From Pyrrhosoma nymphula (taxonomy: Eukaryota > Arthropoda > Insecta > Odonata > Coenagrionidae), in assembly GCA_963573305.1 (NCBI GenBank), contig OY754331.1, positions 71,537,275 through 71,601,274 on the forward strand: a DNA stretch of 64,000 nucleotides, written 5' to 3'. The notes beneath the pieces are model-generated. The model made no database searches and was not told the origin of the DNA. It worked only from the letters and a program-made list of their open reading frames with translations. Below, in pieces: positions 1 to 12,039 of the stretch (position 1 is its first letter; every line of letters begins with the position of its first letter). A program made the translations under genes and the position numbers.

Positions 1-3000
1 TATAATTTGCTAAATGAAATAACGATTTATGTGGAAATCGTTTTGATTTATGTTACCAGAAGTTTTTAAATGATGGTCAAAATATTTCGCGAATTTCTAA
101 ATTTCAACTTTTGGATAGTTCTGAAAACCGACCTGAATACACTATTTTTCCTATGAGAGCACTTTGCCTTTCTTGCACGACTGGGCATTAACTTCGAGAG
201 AGGGAGAGAGTGAGAAGAGTATAGTCTAAGGCTCTCTAGGCCAATAGATGAACAACTTAGTGTTATAGGATATGGAGCATGCGGTCGTTCGTACTTAAAT
301 GGGGCCTCACGCGGCACATAATGTGAATTTTTTTAACACGCACGCGTGTAACGCAAATTGGCTTTAGAGACTATAACAAAAACGCATTCCACGCGGCCAA
401 TTAACAGTCGTGCGGAATGGGTCAACGGAGGGCAACTATGGGTTAATGGCCCACTCGCCATTTAGATCGTCTAAGTATACTTACACAGCGTGATAGCCAC
501 CGGGCAGGCATGGCCCGATACGAGTCTAGGGAGAACGGGGCCGAAAAAATGTTCATCGTTTGGCCGGCATTTGGAGGCAATGGTGAACGGTCCACAGTAA
601 TGAGCGTAGTCTAAGGCGCATCCTTAATTGCATGGCTACATTCCAAGATGAGACGGCAGCTACTGAATTGCTAACACTTTCGACTATGCTCCCTATCTTG
701 TACTTATGCATCTCGGCTATCACCTCCTAGGCAGTACCAAAGTTTTTCCTCTAGCGTACTCTAATTTACGTGAATTATGGATTTCTAAGTGAATAACATT
801 TCGATTATTCTGTGATGATAATCGCGTATTCCATTAAAAACTGCGGTATAATTAAATACCATTTTGGTATTTTCCACAAATATGTGTTAATACTGGGAAG
901 AATATTTGCACAAACTTCGTGGAAACGATATACGAGAACATACGATACGGTATACTCGTATATTTCCATCTTCAAGACAGTAACGCTATTAAAAATCTCA
1001 ACACATATTCTACCTCCAACCAATGTTTCTGCACGTTATTCCATCAGGATGACCATGATGAAGGCATAACGTGCCGAAACCTTAGTCGGTGGTAAATAAA
1101 AGTGAGGAAATTTGACCATTGTTTCGCAGTGTTGAAGATGGACTAATACCAATTAGTTTTGGACATTAAAACCTTATTACCTATTCGAACACCGAAGCCA
1201 GATTGACTTAGTAATTCTCAGGTCCAATGTTCGAACCGCATGCGTGGATCGGGGTTTAAGGTAGTTTTATCAGACACTGCGGAATATACTAATGTGGTTC
1301 CATCGTAAAGAGACTTTAGTGTTATTTACATTATTCATATCCTGGCTACATCGAAAAACTTGTCCTGAATTTGATATGAACAACAAAATCTTTCCTTTCC
1401 AAGCAATTTCATTCTCAAATTGAACTAGAAATTACATTGTGTTAAATTCAAGAATGGGTGAAACATGGAGAAGATAGTATATTTCAAGTGGAGGTTTTTT
1501 ACGGCCGTAATGTATCGTATTTTACACCCACTATAGCGACCGCTGTCACTACGTTTGTCTGTAATATTAATAAAACCATATCATGAACGACACGCAGCAT
1601 GACACGGAATAACATCCGATGACGTCAGATCTCTTTGATGCAATTTCCAGGGCATTTCTAATCGAGCTGTAGGGCTGAAGTTTTCAGGGAATGTTCTTAA
1701 TCCTCCAGTGAGTCGGGATAAAACCGAAAACTCGTGAATATCTCCATATTTAAGCATAGATAGAATTTCGTTTTTCAGTGGGATTAAACGGCAGAAACGA
1801 AAAACTTTCTTGCAGATCAACGTCTTTCACTCATTATTAGTCTTTGAAAAAATACATCTACAACGGAAAGACTTGAACTGAATTATGCCTAAAAGAATAC
1901 ATTTTTGTTTTCTTGTGTCCATCATTATACAGTGATCTCTAAATGGCAAAATATTATTTCAAGCGTACAAGCGTTTTCCCCTCTTTCCTATGATTGGAAC
2001 TATGTCAATGACCATTTTTGGCCTTGAATACTCAAATTTATTTATAAACTAAGATAATGTATGTCTAATTTACATTACTAGCTTACTACGCCAGTAATCC
2101 GAATGGTAGTAAAAATCATTCAACCCTAGTAACTCTTGCATGGTAAACAAGTTTATTAAGTTTGGCGCTAACTTGCGTTCACACGGCGAAAATCTTACTA
2201 GCATTCAAGCCACTGGCGTGCAAAGCTAAAAATGTAAATGGGGAATAAGATTAATTTGTTTCAGTAATAGATCTTAGACCGATTTTAGGAGTAAAATTAA
2301 GAATAATTGTTTCATAGTTTATTTTAAGCAATAATATTTCTTTTGCACAGTAATTCTGGCCCGACACTGTTTTTTAAATGAATAAACAATTGCTGTTTTT
2401 TACATTTCTGTGGCTGATATGGCCAACTTAATGAGAAATTAGTTGAAGAAGAAATATTGGATTTAATCCTCATGAGAGATAATTGGAGTTAAAACTTTGC
2501 ATCAAACTATACATCAAATGCATTAGATATAATGTTACTGGGTTTATCTGGAATTAAATTGCAATATATTTATTTCTGTCGTGCGTCCACGAACCGTCGC
2601 ACCCATTTCTTTCAGTACGATATAAATACAATTTCCGAAAAAAAACTGTGTTAGAAGTGAAAAATCCCGTCAAGTCGATGCTCATTTTGCAAGCATTATT
2701 TGCGACGTGATACAGACTACAAACATTCGGAAATGACTTATCATTTTATTTTGAGATTAATATCCGTCATAGAAACAAAAATATGAATTCACAACCATCA
2801 TCAACCGTCATTTTATTCCTCAATTACAATTCAAATAGATATGTGTCTCGCGTTTCCAACAGATTGCATCTAAATTTGTAACTAGGTATACTACTAGAAA
2901 AACTTTTTGTTATTCTCTTTCGAATAATATTTCTTAAATGCGTGATTCGATTGACGTCAGCGACAGTAAAACGTTGAGCCCAAGATAAATTCTTCTCTGT

Positions 3001-4158
3001 GGGTTCGGCTTCGAACAAAACAATCAAAGCTTATGCCTACCCAGGTGGTTTCTATCTGCAGCATCTCGGTTGGTATCCTGTCGCGCCACAGGGAATAAGC
3101 CATCTGATTGCGTCACGCGATAGGTCATTACGGGAGAAGTATTAATCCCAAATACGTCACGCCAACTGTACACATGCCTCACGGCTATATACCTTGACCT
3201 GGTGAGTAACTGACAGCACAGGAATTATCCTACGCTTAAATGGCGTCCGTTATTAATTGACGTTCTCCGAGAGAATGCGAAGCGGTAAGCATTACTGTCA
3301 CAACTGTAGGGCTTTGCCACGTCCGTTGCCAACACCATTATTGCAAGACGAAGAGGATACTCCACTGATTGAAGTGTCATTACCCAAAATCTACCATTCA
3401 ACTCCAAAACTAACTTAATTGAGTTTCAAAGGTGAACTCCGGCATTGTCTTAAAATTGTGAGGTTGGCTTGTTCCTTTTTAATAACCTTATTTAATGTTT
3501 CTTCTGATGATATTGTCAAAAACGAAAAGTGTCGTGTTTACCCAACTGTCCATCTCTCAGCTAATTCCGAAAGGAGGAGGCTAAATATAAAAGCGTCAAA
3601 GTGGCAATTAACCTTCCACTTAAATGGGGTGGAGCACTAGTTACTGCGTCACAAGTCGCACTATTCCGATCGTCACGGTGATATAGCCGAGTGGGCCAAT
3701 GATGAGCCCGCCCGACCAGAGCGCTTCCACATGACGCAGGAACTACAAAATTAGGAATGGATAACATCCTACATTAGAACTTAGTGAGAATAGAGATAAA
3801 TAAAAACCGATAATTAAGATGGTATGTTTTGGTTATTTTCCATGTAAATTTATATCTCAGTCATCCTTACGGTCACGTAGGTACAGCTCAATTCTTAATC
3901 GAATTTCGATTGAAAATTGAGTTGTATATAGATTCGATTGTTTCGAAGTTAGCAGAAGTTAAGAAATTTGTCCAAAGCTCGAGCAAATTTCAGAATTTAT
4001 ACCACTTCTTAGTAGTAGAACGCTAGAAACATTCTTAGGTAGCATACATTTGAATCGCAAATGTAATGGGTCAAAATAGACTGGGAAACAATCGACTAAT
4101 GTTTTTGCCACCGATTTTTAAGCGCCAAAAACTGTGATGTTTTAAATATAATATAATA
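1..4158. other. Intergenic or intronic DNA, no gene recognised
   Basis: I see no convincing gene or mobile element here. The open frames are all under 90 codons, lie on both strands and match nothing I know. Roughly 300-720 and 3050-3750 are richer in GC and CpG than the surrounding AT-rich DNA. The second patch has a short string resembling a tRNA A-box near 3680 but no B-box after it. Confidence 0.6.
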
Positions 4159-5201
4159 CAGGCAGTCCTCGACTTTCGTACACAATGCGTTCCTGAAGAC
4201 GTGTACGAAGGTCGTACAATAGAGTCCCATAGTACAAATAAATAGGGGTTACGTTCCCGGAGAGTTAAATATACATACTAAAACCTCATATCAATTGTAA
4301 GGAAATTTTACTTTTAATACAAAAGTTTAAAAATACATTAATTATATTTCAAACAATACGTAATTACTTTTAAAACTACGTAGTCTTGATAAACGGTTCT
4401 AAAAGAATACCATTGTGTACTGAGTAACACCTAGACACAATGTATACATACGCATTTCTAATTTTCCCATGCAGAAATTAACATTTCACTGATAACGTCC
4501 ACTATCACTATAAAGACATAAAACAAGAAGCATCACGACATTTGATTTTTGCAACCTTAAACTCAATGTCATATAATTTCTTACAATTAAAGAAGTTACA
4601 AACTTTCGCATTCCTAAACTGGACAAAAGACAAGCGAGAATAGAATGACGTTTCCTAGTTACATGCCATACACAACTTCGTGAATTTCGCATTGCACTTC
4701 CCAGCATTTCGTACATGGTCTATTATTTTATCTTTCCCCTTTACTATTGAACACTAAGTTGAATGGCTTAAGTTCATTGATCGTCCGATTGCAGCAAAAG
4801 ATCCTCCCAGTTCAGCACGTCTAATAATTCCCAACTTTTGCTCGACAGTATTAAGTTTATGCGACCTACGCGTATTTTCGTTAGTTTCAGTCACATCATA
4901 TTTACGTTTTCCACTCATTCTTATCGTACAACATTAATTAAATTCAGTTAATAAACAAGTTATACCTTGCTCTAAGATAACACTGCCCATAGTCGCGTAT
5001 ACTAGCGAACGAGAACGCCAGATGAAACAGTTGAATGCCGGGATGCGCCATTCACCATTGCGGGAAATTCAAAAATATTGTTCAACAAATGTCCAAAAGT
5101 CCGAATTTGGTTTCCGAAAGTCAAGTAAAAGGTATCAATTTGGATCGTACGAAAGTGGGAATTGTACGAAAGTCGAGTGTACGAAAGTCAAGGACCGCCT
5201 G
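4159..5201 (-). mobile_element. Tigger/pogo-like DNA transposon, decayed, internally shortened
   Basis: The left end begins CAGGCAGTCCTCGACTTTCG and the right end, read on the other strand, begins CAGGCGGTCCTTGACTTTCG. These are imperfect terminal inverted repeats of about 25 bases starting with CAG, as in Tigger and pogo elements. The base pair TA precedes the left end; the right flank is AA, so a TA duplication is only partly kept. The right end also repeats a tacgaaagt motif several times (about 5149-5190). On the minus strand from 4918 the element encodes a CENP-B-type helix-turn-helix start, which fixes superfamily and orientation. At 1.04 kb it is well short of a full Tigger (2 kb or more), so most of the DDE domain is missing. 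Confidence 0.75.
4486..4918 (-). pseudogene. Tigger/pogo transposase, N-terminal fragment
   Basis: Reading the minus strand from an ATG at 4918 gives a protein starting MSGKRKYDVTE, followed by EQKLGIIRRAELGGSFAAIG and then IVKGKDKIIDHV. This is the pattern of the CENP-B N-terminal (Psq-like) helix-turn-helix domain that Tigger and jerky-family transposases use to bind their terminal repeats. A stop codon lies after about 55 residues, inside the recognition helix region, where a conserved serine-valine step is expected. Another stop follows shortly. Downstream text on the same strand (to 4486) is open but shows no clear DDE motif. The copy cannot encode a working transposase. Confidence 0.7.
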
Positions 5202-5385
5202 AATGGAGCAGTTACACCGTGAAAAAGTATGAGCGATTGTGTATGGATGTAGAAATGAGCGTTCTATTGGATGCAATTTTCTTTCATTAAGATAGGCTGA
5301 TTCAGCTTGTAGATATACCTTCTAAAACTCGGTGGAATAGACTTCTTTTTACGGACAGTACGTTTTCGTTAAAAAATATTTTAAG
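5202..5385. other. Short unannotated stretch
   Basis: Spacer between the Tigger-like right end and the LINE tail. The last part may still be diverged LINE sequence, but I cannot read a protein motif in it. Confidence 0.4.
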
Positions 5386-5775
5386 GATGCTCTTATATGG
5401 CAGTGAAGACTGGACAATAACAGCAGCAGGGCAAAGAATAGTGGAAGCAATGGAAATGCGGTGTCACCGAAAAATGGTGAAGATTTAATGGACAAAGATA
5501 TTCAATAATGAAAAAGTACTACGAAGACCTGGAGAGAAAAGAAGATTAATGAAAACTCTGCCAAGAAGGAGGGGCAAAATTATTGGACACATTTTGTGGC
5601 ACAAAAGCCAAATGGAAACAATATTGGAAGGAGAAATAAATGGGAAGAGTTATAGAGGGACACCAAGAATGGAATATATCAAGCAATTATGAAGGAGGTC
5701 AAAGTAAATAATTATATAGGAACGAGGCGGATGGCACAGAGGAGAGAGGAATGGAGAGCTACTGCTTGATCAAAC
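5386..5775 (+). mobile_element. LINE 3' tail, decayed
   Basis: Translated across frames, this reads LLYGSEDWTITAA, then MEMRCHRKMVKI, NEKVLRRPGEKR, RRGKIIGHILWH, ILEGEINGKSYRGTPR and finally EEWRATA near the end. This order is typical of the extreme C-terminus of RTE/CR1-like non-LTR retrotransposon polyproteins, after the reverse transcriptase. Several stops and frame changes interrupt it. No reverse transcriptase domain precedes it, so it is a 5'-truncated copy, as LINE insertions commonly are. It sits between the Tigger-like and P-family elements. Confidence 0.7.
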
Positions 5776-5951
5776 CAAAATGATGATGAGAATGCCATTT
5801 TCTAGAATACCTATCAGAAACGCCAGGTTTTTAAAGATATTTATAGTTTTCATAGTTATTTTGAAGAGGGTATTTGTAGATACAACCTAATAAAATTTCG
5901 TTATTACTTTATTGGATGAATTGAAATGGCCCGGAGTTTTAGCATCCATGA

Positions 5952-5959
5952 GGTAGAAT
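5952..5959. repeat. Target-site duplication, left copy, P-family element 1
   Basis: GGTAGAAT directly precedes the left end of the element and recurs exactly at 9708-9715. Eight-base duplications are the hallmark of P-element insertion. Confidence 0.8.
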
Positions 5960-8246
5960 CACAGTCTATACAGTCGCGTCATGCCATGTAATTTTCCCTA
6001 TACAGACTTGCAGCGCGCCGATGCAAGCGCCTCTAGTGGTGAACGTGTATAACTACTTTCATTACGGTGTAAATGAAGCTAACTTTTGCTCACTTTCGCC
6101 AACATTTGCATTGCCTTCTAAACATTTGATTTTTGCGGGTTATGCTTTATGTTAACGGCTTTTCCATCCTCTTTAAATTATCGTAATCTCGTTCAGAGCA
6201 CTGATGTGTCACAATCGTTCGCGGAATAAATGGTCCGTTCAATGGTTAGACATTTCAAAGAAGGAGCAAAACTTTCTTCAATTTTTGAAATATGTACAGA
6301 GTAGTTTGTTACCCCAGTCTAGCACTTATGGCTTATGACATAACGTACGTCTGTTCTGACTTTTTAAGTGGCATAAAGACAAAATAGGAAGCACATGTAC
6401 AGGTATTTATTGAGATCACTATTACATTTTTGTATTTGCTGTGAGGAATGAAAACACAAAAGGATCTATGGATATATACTTTTTCACACATTTAATTCAA
6501 ATCGGTAACCTGTATTATTCACCTTTAAGTATTTTTTGTACATTCGATTTTTGTAGCTAGAGAGACCCTGATTTTTTTCATTTCAAATATAAAATAAATG
6601 CATGTCCTTACAAAGATTCCATTGAGCAAATGTTTCACGTGAGCTGCATCTTTCTGGAAGGGGCATTTTGTTTGATTCGCAAATCACATTCCCATAAGAC
6701 GCCCTATTTGCTTTAATTAACAACAAAATAAGTATTACTTATCAATGTTGATGAGTATTCCTCGAAAAAGGAATTCAGTTCCTCACTGTACAATATAAGA
6801 CTGAGGAAATTTCACTACTTTGAAAGTTTTTAAAATATGATAATAAATGTTTTCCTCGGATATTATCTTCTATTTTCATGAGGAAATACCTACATTCACA
6901 ATAATGAAGTGATAGCAGTTTTCTCAGAAAATAGCCCAAAAACATATATCATTCACAAGAAATCATGTTTTGACCAACCACTTCTTTCAAGCTATCAAGG
7001 ATTGCTTCCTGGCTATCGAATACATCACTGCCGCAGGAAGAATTAGGCTTCAGAAACGATTTAAACACCAAAGATTGAAATAGGAGTAGCCTTGTAGCGG
7101 ACAACAGAGAAAAATTCTCCAAAAAGTCTCGTTTCATTTTTATTGTTTCTTGACATCTTTCTAAAGTGCTTTGGTTCTCAGCTCTTTCCAAATATTTTGC
7201 AGAGAGTTGATATTTAGAAGCCAAACTTCAACAAAGTTTACCTTTGTATGTACTTGTTATCATTTCCTTAATGGTCAATTAACCTGATGGACCCCAGCCA
7301 ATTTTTCATTGCCTCGAGGGCTTCAATGTGTTCATATTCATCTGTGGTAGTAACTATCAGTGTCGCAGCTGAAATAATGCCGTGGGAGTTGGAAATATTG
7401 GATAAATCATCAACGTTTTTGCACATTTTGGTGTTTCCAGTGACTGAACAGGCATTAATCCACAATAAATAAGAGTGCTTATGGCTGATACTTCTGTAGA
7501 ATGACGTAGTATATGTGGTGAACTTCCATTTGGAGAAGTTAGTAGGGGGAGTTACTGCTTTTATAAACTATGGGCAAGTCTGACTGTATTCTTAGAATCC
7601 AGGGAGAACTATTCACAAACGACCTCCAAAGAGATCAACACTCTAATTCCACTTTTTAATAGATGGAAACAATCATATTTAAATAGGTCATTCCTGTAAC
7701 TATTCAGCAAATGAGGAATATTTTAAAAATAGTATAATTTCCTGCATAAAAATCTAAGATAAATCAGTTGATATTTTTATTGATTTACGCATCAGAATAA
7801 AGTTTGAACCCTGGTCAGTCACACATGTCTTCACGGTAAACGCTGGTTTAGAAAGTATTTGAAGAGTAGTTTTGAATAAATTTTGAAAACATTTGTATTT
7901 TACAGACTGGCAGGAGAAATAGATACCCTATAGGCTTCCTTAAGTTACAAAACAATCCCTTTATCATTAGCAGTAGAGCTGGACTTGTTATGTTTCTGAA
8001 GAAACCCAAGTCCTCTAAGCCACAGACATAATCTACACTATTATTGTACGACAAATGCCTCACAACTGCTATTTTATCTATGCTCAAACTAACCAACCTT
8101 TGGTCCTATTTCAAGTTCTTTGCCTTCTCTTTAAAAAGCATAAACACTCTTAGATCCAGGCTACTTTTGGTATTTATTCCCTCAACTTACAGTTGCTACA
8201 TACAAACAGAGGATAGATTAAAATGTTCGGAAAAAATGTGTAACCT

Positions 8247-8404
8247 AAACTAATAAAAGAAATAAGATCAGGTTTAACTTTGTGGAATTCCATTTTATAA
8301 CAATAAATAAGCACCTGATGATGATGCATATGCATTGAAATTCGGTTTGTTCATAATTGTATTGACTAAAATTGTGGATTGTAAAAGTTTTATTTATTGT
8401 TATA
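8247..8404. mobile_element. Insertion of about 158 bases inside P copy 1
   Basis: Aligned by eye with the inverted copy at 59.8-63.5 kb, this stretch is absent there. The flanking text GTGTAACCT and CACAGTCTA is contiguous or nearly so in the other copy. The insert is AT-rich, ends in TTTATTTATTG, and contains CTGATGA, a 5-base-pair hairpin (GATGC/GCATT) and GAAA at 8315-8340. It may be the 3' end of a small retroelement. Its family is unknown. Confidence 0.5.
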
Positions 8405-8433
8405 CACAGTCTATACTATTTGTTTAGACTGTG
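8405..8433. repeat. Internal inverted repeat resembling the P terminal repeat
   Basis: CACAGTCTATAC, a copy of the first 12 bases of the element's terminus, is followed by an inverted TTTAGACTGTG. Together they form a hairpin near the element's middle. The counterpart in copy 2 is at 61056-61084. Confidence 0.7.
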
Positions 8434-9707
8434 CTTAAGGACTGCGATACAGGAGACTCAGTGAAAAACATTTGGTATCACTGAACTTATGAGATCCATG
8501 ACCACGAAATATATTCCCTATTAATTTCCAGGCAAAAGGTTTAAAACAGTTTTTGGCTATATCTTTCACTTCCGCAAAATATGTTGCATCTTTAATTACC
8601 CTGACCATCTCTTACCTACCACCAGTACATCACAATCTACTCTTAATTTGAAGAACTGTTATGTTATTCCCCAAACACGAAATCTAATCTCTTACTCTCT
8701 ATAGTGAGTTCTTAATTTCCTGGTTTCGAACTATAGACATACAAATTAAAATTACTCACTCATTGGATGATCCTGTTGTAACTGTATATCAGAGCAAAAT
8801 GTGCTATGATTGGCAGAAACTGGGTGAAAAGAAACATGTTAGTAACGCTAAAAAAAGCTATTGAAGGATACTTTCTTTATATATAAGAGGAGATTGGTAT
8901 CTAGAGTTTTTCCTCGGGAAGACTGTCTTTCTGGCAGATAACTTCCGTTGAAAGCTTATTAGAGACGGATTATTGGGTATATCAAATATTATGAGGACAG
9001 CGGTTTGCATCAATCTCTTTTTATCAACTGGCTGTCTTCAAAATGCCCCGAACAGAGCAAATAATTTTGTGCACAAGTAAGCGGCATTTTTCCCGTTTCA
9101 ATCTTTTCTACGGCAATGGGTGACCCATCGTATGCACGGGTAATGATCATAATAAATTACATTAGCGTGTTAAAATAAAAGAATTAGAGAGCGCTCACGT
9201 TTTGTGAGCTTCAAAAATATCAATAGCACCGACCAACCTGTAATGATACTTAGGGAATCGGAAAAAATGACACTCCTGAATTCCATTTCCGATTTCTGCT
9301 GCAGTATTATTTAATACAAATTAAATGTGAAAACACTGTACGCAGTCGCAGCACTCAGCACACAGTCTCAATCAAAGCCGGTATGGCATCCTAAGTACGG
9401 TATTGTATCGCGAGATTGAAATACAGGATGAGTTTGAACGGTTGTTTCTAATACGCTTGAACTGCGTTTTATTCTCAGTGTTTCCTTTTAACGCAATGAA
9501 ATCCTAAAAGGGGAGATATTATAAAATATTATCTACAAAAGGAATAATACCATTACATCACGAAGAAGAAAATAGGTTCTAGTTCCAGTGCGCGCAAGTG
9601 TATGTACTCACCCCACATTACGGTAGTTATACACGTTCGCCGCTTGGGGCGCTACTAACAGCTAGCTGCAAGAATTGTGTCCGTCTTGTCGCGACTGTAT
9701 AGACTGT

Positions 9708-9715
9708 GGTAGAAT
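9708..9715. repeat. Target-site duplication, right copy, P-family element 1
   Basis: GGTAGAAT, identical to 5952-5959. Confidence 0.8.
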
Positions 9716-10771
9716 TCTGGATCAAATGCCACTTACCGTGGATTAAACCCTGCACTTCCGAAAGATACTCACTGCTATACAGTCTGCGAGCATGACGCAA
9801 TAGTTAGCCAAGAATGGTACATAGTCCTTGTGCATAGTAATTATTAAGCTTAGATTCGTCACCAGAGATCATTAAAACAAGTGATTCCCCTTAAGTTTGT
9901 GTTAATTCTACCTTCACTGATAGAATGAAACTCCCTTACCCAATTTTTATATTAGCGGTGGTAGTAGTAACTACTGAGAAAAATGTGCTTTAACATGAGG
10001 TTTCGGTAGCAGCAATAACTACTACCTAAATCACAAATTCTGAGTAAAAACACATCGAGTCGTAACCTCATCATAAAGATAAAATTATCTTGAAACAGTA
10101 TAAAGGTTCTCACCCAAAAAAATAATAATCTAATTCTTGTTGGATTTGAGTTAGATACCACATTGGTGCTCGCAGTAGCCATGCCTTGGTGTTTTAATTT
10201 AACCAATGCCTTAATAACCAATCAATATGGCAAGCAGTAAGGATTTGGTACGACATTTAGGTGAACATGAATGTGGCATGCGTATTTCCAAAACTAAAAA
10301 AATCAATTCACTGAAACTCGAGTCAAGCCTGAATCAACTACTTTTATTCACTGAAACTCAATTTATTCTCTATTTTTAGTCACTGCATACACCAAAATAA
10401 TAACCAAACAATTTTCTATGGTCGTTTGAAAACAATATATCAAAGTTCAACTACAAAAACTGTATGAAACAACCATCCGAGTCTGTAAAATGAAAGCGTG
10501 AGCGATCTAGTTTATTATTGACGCACAACAATAAGTTACGATTGAATTTTAGTGAACGCGTCGAAGTCATTTGAAATCACCACATAACTGTTAACTATAC
10601 AAATCATTATTCGTGCAGTTCCAGCTCACCCTCGTCGTGGAGTGATACACTTGAACAGCATGTCATACTCTCAAGTTATTTTCTTCATTTTAAAAAAGAG
10701 AAACATTAACCACATAATGCATTGATCATAAATTTGAAATATAACAAAAGGATATATTTTTTCCTGCCCAG
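9716..10771. other. Intergenic or intronic DNA, no gene recognised
   Basis: AT-rich sequence with only short, unrecognised open frames. A pyrimidine-rich run ending CCCAG at 10771 could be a splice acceptor for the next entry. Confidence 0.5.
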
Positions 10772-10996
10772 AATACCACATGCCGTCTCCCATACTGAGC
10801 GGTTATCTGCGACAAAAAGATCCCTTAGCTTGAAAGCAGAGGTTCATGACTGCGCTACTGACTGCTCGGGAAATGATATACGCGCCCGTATATCAAGTTT
10901 ACATGCCAATTCCATTCCTGGGTTTTTCACGTCTCTCTCTCACTCCGGTCTCAGGATTTATGACCTGCGCGTCAAAATTGTGGATGGAATATCTAA
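10772..10996 (+). CDS. Candidate internal exon, unknown protein
   Basis: An open frame of about 74 codons starts right after a strong acceptor (TTTTTTCCTGCCCAG) and runs to GTAAGT at 10997. The exon would enter with one codon base and leave with two. The encoded text includes KRSLSLKAEVHDCATDCSG and SLSHSGLRIYDLRVKIVDG. It is richer in GC than its surroundings. I recognise no domain. The base before the donor is A, not the usual G. It may be a chance open frame; length and splice signals are the only support. Confidence 0.2.
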
Positions 10997-11655
10997 GTAA
11001 GTAGATCTTTCGTCTCTTTACTTGATGCATACACATTGCCGTGCACTATCATATCCATATATATTGCCATTCCCTTCGATTTAGTTATTTGTAAATGCGC
11101 ATGCCGGTTCCCAATAAACGCCCACATATTCACGACGATCAAACTCTTCGGGTTTTGCATGATAAACAAGGTAGGACGTTCTGATCGAGCACATTTTTTT
11201 CTCCAAATTCGTCTCTGAAGTTAAACGAAACAGTGCGATAAGTAAGAGCTTATCCTACACCCATTATTACTATTGTTACTAGTATTCTTATAGTTACTAG
11301 TACTATTGTTATCTATCATTTAAGGTAAATTTAAATGGAAGTAATTCTGGATTTTTAAATGTGCAGGGTTCTGTCTACCTACTATTTTCTTCTAATAGAG
11401 ACTACATTCGAAAACTATTTCAAAATTTAGGCTCATGTCGTGAACATGAAGTAAATATCGTAGAATTAATTAAACAAAATCGTTGTTTTACATGACTAAA
11501 TAAACTCCTTATTGATTAGTTAAATTAACATGTTTAAATCTTTAACTTAACTAGTTTCTTTCCACTGCGGTCTGTAAATCCCTTTACAATCGATGGCTTT
11601 TATTTGTAATTTTAGAAAAATCAATACAGAGAGCAATGAATTTTTTTTTCAATAA
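10997..11655. other. No gene recognised
   Basis: AT-rich spacer with a degenerate trinucleotide stretch of TTACTA/GTTACT type around 11265-11310 and a poly-T run just before the next MITE. Confidence 0.5.
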
Positions 11656-11657
11656 TA

Positions 11658-12039
11658 CCGTATTTCTCCAAATATAAGCCGCACTTTTTTTTCCCGATTT
11701 TGGGGCCTCAAAATCGGGGTGCGGCTTAAATTCGAGAACTCTCATAAAATCGTAAAAATGACCGATTTGAGCAAATCAGCCATTCGGATTCACGCTGACG
11801 CCAGCTAAACTCGCCTAAACCACGGGGAAAGTAAGAAATAACGCTGAAAATTATGATTTTGGTGCACCATTTATTCATATATTAAAGGATAATATAGGTA
11901 ACACTGTGTCACAATTACATTGGTAATGTAAAAACAGATATATAATTCTGTCTAATACTGTAGGTGGTACGGGATGCACTAAAAAGGGAGCGGCTTAAAT
12001 TCGCGTATTCAAGTGCGGCTTATATTCGGAGAAATACCG
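11658..12039. mobile_element. MITE with 30-base inverted ends and TA flanks
   Basis: The left end CCGTATTTCTCCAAATATAA continues into GCCGCACTT. The right end, read on the other strand, is CGGTATTTCTCCGAATATAA followed by GCCGCACTT. TA flanks both sides (11656-11657 and 12040-12041), as in Tc1/mariner/pogo insertions. A second, internal copy of the complement (GTGCGGCTTAAATTCG) occurs near 11719. There is no coding capacity at 382 bases, so it is a non-autonomous element. I cannot assign a named family. Confidence 0.75.

Larger units (their letters stand above)
6890..9130 (-). pseudogene. P-family transposase (THAP/THAP9-like), broken
   Basis: On the minus strand, near 9060, the text LLCSGHFEDSQL fits the C-x2-H half of a THAP zinc finger. 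Minus-strand 8096-7848 reads MVSLSIDKIAVVRHLSYNN then YVCGLEDLG and RKPIGYLF. This matches the catalytic core of P-element/THAP9 transposases, where an acidic residue precedes a 'hydrophobic-x-GF-D-G' strand and a 'QPIGYFF' strand. Minus 7465-7268 has VTGNTKMCKN and EHIEALEAMKNW. Minus 7224-6949 is open for 91 codons, then FLGYFLRKLLSLHYCECR follows, like the C-terminal 'GYILRKL...C..C' motif of this family. The first THAP CxxC is not evident. At least four frame changes or stops separate the blocks. Confidence 0.75.
5960..9708 (-). mobile_element. P-family DNA transposon, copy 1 (near full length, decayed)
   Basis: The element is bounded by inverted ends CACAGTCTATACAGTCGCG. It also has a second inverted motif inside each end: GGTGAACGTGTATAACTAC around 6040-6058, and its complement around 9624-9642. 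An 8-base duplication GGTAGAAT flanks it. The right duplication overlaps the last G of the element, so the exact right end is 9707 or 9708. The transposase lies on the minus strand. The same 3.7 kb sequence occurs inverted at 59779-63516. Relative to that copy, this one carries an extra insert of about 158 bases at 8247-8404. P elements encode a THAP-domain transposase; the matching motifs are given under the transposase entry. Stops and frameshifts make it inactive. Confidence 0.85.

Noticed and set aside
3660..3740. Possible tRNA gene from GATATAGCCGAGTGG
   Set aside because: Resembles an A-box, but no B-box (GGTTCGANTCC) follows and no cloverleaf could be drawn.
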